Below, piece by piece: positions 3,851 through 6,137 of a stretch of 6,137 nt of DNA. Source of the stretch: Bryobacteraceae bacterium. GTDB lineage: Bacteria > Acidobacteriota > Terriglobia > Bryobacterales > Bryobacteraceae. The translations under genes and the position numbers were made by a program. The stretch spans positions 1 through 6,137 of the forward strand of contig JASHSD010000794.1 in assembly GCA_030036985.1 (NCBI GenBank), read 5' to 3'. How positions within the stretch are numbered: position 1 is the stretch's first letter; every line of letters starts with the position of its first letter. The notes under the pieces were generated by a model, which searched no databases, was not told the origin of the DNA, and saw only the letters and a program-made list of their open reading frames with translations.

Positions 3851-6137
3851 ATGCCCGATGTCGTGATCGAGAACCCGATCATCAATTCCCCATTTGAAGA
3901 GCCGAAACGGCATTTTCGCTTCTCCGATACCGGGATTACCAACGAGATCGTCGAGGGCGAGCGCCGGCTGTCCGCGTATTTTGTCCCGATTCCGCCGTCG
4001 AAAAAGAAAGGCGGCGGCGAGCAGCTGGTTCTGGGAACAGAATGGACCAAGGATCGGCAGCGGGAGAACAAGTTCATCAACGAGATCCGAAGAGCGGTGG
4101 GCAAGTGGCGGTTCGGCGGATACGACGGCGCTACGAATATCACGCGAACGCTGCTGGAGCATTGGCAGAGGCCTGAGCGGGAGCGCAAGCTGTTCTTCTG
4201 CCAGATTGAGGCGCTCGAAACCGCCATTTATTTTGCGGAGCTTTCCGCCAAACGCGACTCATGGATTCGGAAAGAGCTTAAGGAGGCGAACGATTTCGCC
4301 AATCCGCTGCTGAATCGGGTCGCGTTCAAAATGGCGACCGGATCGGGCAAGACGGTGGTGATGGCGATGATCATCGCCTGGCAGACGCTGAATAAATTCG
4401 CCGATTCGTTCCTGATCGTGACTCCCGGGATCACGATTCGCGACCGGCTGCGCGTGCTGATGCCCAATGAGCCGGGTAACTATTATCGGTGGCTCGATCT
4501 CGTGCCGGAGGAAATGCGCGTAGAGCTGGATAAGGCGAACATCGTGATTACCAACTACCACGCTTTCCAGTTACGCGAGAAAGGCGACGCGGCGGGCAAC
4601 ACGAAAGAGTTGCTGAACGCGAGCAAGACCGGGGCGTTCCGGGAGACGCCGGACGAGATGGTCCGGCGGGTATGCCGGGGTTTCACGAAGCGCAAGGGCG
4701 GGCTGCTGGTAATCAACGATGAGGCGCATCACTGTTATCGGCCGAGACCGCGCGAAGAGAAGCTGGCGGGCGACGCAAGAAAAGAAGCCGAGGAGAACAA
4801 CAAACGGGCGAGCCTCTGGATTTCCGGTCTCGAAGCGGTGAAGAAGAAGCTCGGTATGCAGGCGGTTTACGATCTTTCGGCAACGCCGTTTTTCCTGAAC
4901 GGTTCCGGGTATCGAGAGAACGAACTGTTTCCGTGGGTGGTTTCGGATTTCTCGCTGATCGATGCGATCGAGAGCGGAATCGTGAAGATTCCGAGAGTGC
5001 CCGTTTCGGATAACAACATGATCGGGGATCAGCCGACCTATCGCGATCTTTGGCTGCGGATTCGGGAAGAGTTGCCGAGGAAAGGACGGGCTGCGGCCGC
5101 CTATCGAGACGAGCCGAAGCTTCCGGTGGCGCTGCAGGGCGCACTCGAAAGTCTCTACGAGAACTACAAGCTTTATCACGAAAAATGGATTGCGAACGCC
5201 ACGGCCGCGGCGAAGGGACAATCGCCGCCTGTATTCATTGTGGTTTGCAACAACACCAGCGTCTCGAAACTGGTGTTCGATTACATCGCCGGATGGAAGA
5301 AAGACCTCGGCAACGGCGAAACGGTGCTGGTCTCGGGAGCACTGAAGCTTTTCAATAATGTCCGCGACGGGAAATGGAGCGCGCGACCGAACACGATTCT
5401 GGTGGACAGCTCACAGCTGGAATCGGAGGACGCGCTGTCGGAAGACTTTCGGCGGGCCTCGGCGGCGGAGATCGAAGAGTTCCGTTCGGAATACCGCGAC
5501 AGGTACCCCGAGCGCGACGCCGACGCGATTTCGGAAAAGGACCTGTTGCGGGAAGTGCTGAACACGGTGGGAAAGCCGGGGAAACTGGGCGAACAGATCA
5601 AGTGCGTGGTGTCGGTTTCGATGCTTACGGAAGGCTGGGACGCGAACACCGTCACGCACATTCTGGGTGTGCGGGCGTTCGGCACGCAACTGCTTTGCGA
5701 ACAGGTGGTCGGACGGGGGCTGCGAAGGATGTCGTTCGCGCTGGACGACAAAGGACGCTTTTTCCCCGAATATGCCGAGGTTTACGGCGTGCCGTTTTCG
5801 TTCATACCTTCGGCCGGGTCGAACCCGGATCCGCGGCCGCCGAAGGAGTTCACACGGGTGCGCGGGTTGGCGGAAAGAGCCGACGCAGAGATCACGTTTC
5901 CGCGCGTGATGGGCTATAAATACGACCTGCCGCCGGAGAAGTGGGAACCGCGTTTCGACGCCGATTCGCGAATGGTGCTGAGCACGAAGACGGTGCCGAC
6001 GGAAACGATGACCGCGCCTATTGTGGGCGAAACAAGCATGCATACGCTCGGGGATCTGAAGACGCGGCGTCTGCAGGAAGTGGATTTCAAGGTGGCCCGG
6101 CACGTTCTGGAGACGTTCTTTCGGGACGACGAGGGGC
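3851..6137 (+). CDS. Type III restriction Res-like superfamily-2 helicase (BPTD_3080-type restriction endonuclease), 3' end beyond window
   Basis: The frame is open from ATG 3851 to the right edge (762 complete codons). The product is an ATP-dependent DNA translocase of the type III restriction Res group. Seen in order: the N-terminal block MPDVVIENPI...NSPFEEPKRHF, recalled as typical of the BPTD_3080 family; KLFFCQIEALETAIY; Walker A MATGSGKT (residues 161-168, Lys167); motif Ia FLIVTPGITIRDRL (187-200); VITNYHAFQ; motif II DEAHH (290-294); motif III LSATPFF (Ser343-Thr345); start of the second RecA domain VFIVVCNN (461-468); TEGWDANTVTHIL (from 593); and motif VI QVVGRGLRR (618-626). Both motor domains are complete. 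Relatives are about 1000 residues long, so the C-terminal part, where a nuclease domain is expected, is outside the window and not assessed. No Shine-Dalgarno is obvious before the ATG, which is the first in-frame start. No methyltransferase is present upstream; a partner would have to lie downstream. Confidence 0.92.
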   Translation, partial: MPDVVIENPIINSPFEEPKRHFRFSDTGITNEIVEGERRLSAYFVPIPPSKKKGGGEQLVLGTEWTKDRQRENKFINEIRRAVGKWRFGGYDGATNITRTLLEHWQRPERERKLFFCQIEALETAIYFAELSAKRDSWIRKELKEANDFANPLLNRVAFKMATGSGKTVVMAMIIAWQTLNKFADSFLIVTPGITIRDRLRVLMPNEPGNYYRWLDLVPEEMRVELDKANIVITNYHAFQLREKGDAAGNTKELLNASKTGAFRETPDEMVRRVCRGFTKRKGGLLVINDEAHHCYRPRPREEKLAGDARKEAEENNKRASLWISGLEAVKKKLGMQAVYDLSATPFFLNGSGYRENELFPWVVSDFSLIDAIESGIVKIPRVPVSDNNMIGDQPTYRDLWLRIREELPRKGRAAAAYRDEPKLPVALQGALESLYENYKLYHEKWIANATAAAKGQSPPVFIVVCNNTSVSKLVFDYIAGWKKDLGNGETVLVSGALKLFNNVRDGKWSARPNTILVDSSQLESEDALSEDFRRASAAEIEEFRSEYRDRYPERDADAISEKDLLREVLNTVGKPGKLGEQIKCVVSVSMLTEGWDANTVTHILGVRAFGTQLLCEQVVGRGLRRMSFALDDKGRFFPEYAEVYGVPFSFIPSAGSNPDPRPPKEFTRVRGLAERADAEITFPRVMGYKYDLPPEKWEPRFDADSRMVLSTKTVPTETMTAPIVGETSMHTLGDLKTRRLQEVDFKVARHVLETFFRDDEG

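Noticed and set aside
5411..6103. Minus-strand 230-residue ORF opposite the helicase
   Set aside because: It is the antisense of conserved helicase motifs (TEGWDA, QVVGRGLRR), shows no domain, and has a biased His/Arg composition.
1..6137. CRISPR arrays, tRNA or rRNA genes, insertion sequences
   Set aside because: Apart from the small inverted repeats listed, I saw no periodic direct repeats, RNA-gene-like sequence, or transposase motifs with terminal repeats on either strand.

Overview
The window looks like chromosomal DNA from an Acidobacterium, most likely a Solibacter/Bryobacter relative. The main reason is two adjacent genes of the DUF3738/TIGR03435 family, which is strongly expanded in that lineage. 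The moderately high GC content and GC-rich third codon positions agree with this. The assignment is an inference from family knowledge, not a database result.

Layout: (1) 1-1594, minus strand: two tandem DUF3738/TIGR03435 secreted proteins of unknown function; the downstream one is cut by the left edge. (2) 1595-1770: a divergent intergenic region with a perfect 8-bp inverted repeat and a consensus TATAAT. (3) 1771-3221, plus strand: a 64-residue ORF that resembles a small antitoxin-like protein with a disrupted C-terminus. It is followed 17 bp later by an intact PLP-dependent Cys/Met metabolism enzyme (cystathionine gamma-synthase / methionine gamma-lyase fold) with all key residues. (4) 3222-3500: no intact gene. 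The minus strand here reads as the C-terminal end of a BsuBI/PstI-type restriction endonuclease, cut at its 5' end and without a stop. (5) 3466-3774, plus strand: a CopG-type ribbon-helix-helix antitoxin with only a TTG start and no recognisable toxin partner. (6) 3775-3850: a short spacer with a perfect 18-bp interrupted palindrome. (7) 3851 to the right edge, plus strand: the first 762 codons of a large superfamily-2 helicase of the type III restriction (Res) kind, resembling the BPTD_3080-type restriction endonucleases.

The left half is ordinary accessory and metabolic content. The right half looks like the edge of a defence island: a restriction-enzyme relic, an orphan or damaged antitoxin, and a Res-like translocase whose methyltransferase partner, if it has one, must lie beyond the right edge. 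The most notable point is the endonuclease relic on the minus strand at 3222-3500, because a simple ORF caller would prefer a spurious plus-strand ORF there. No wholly new system is evident.
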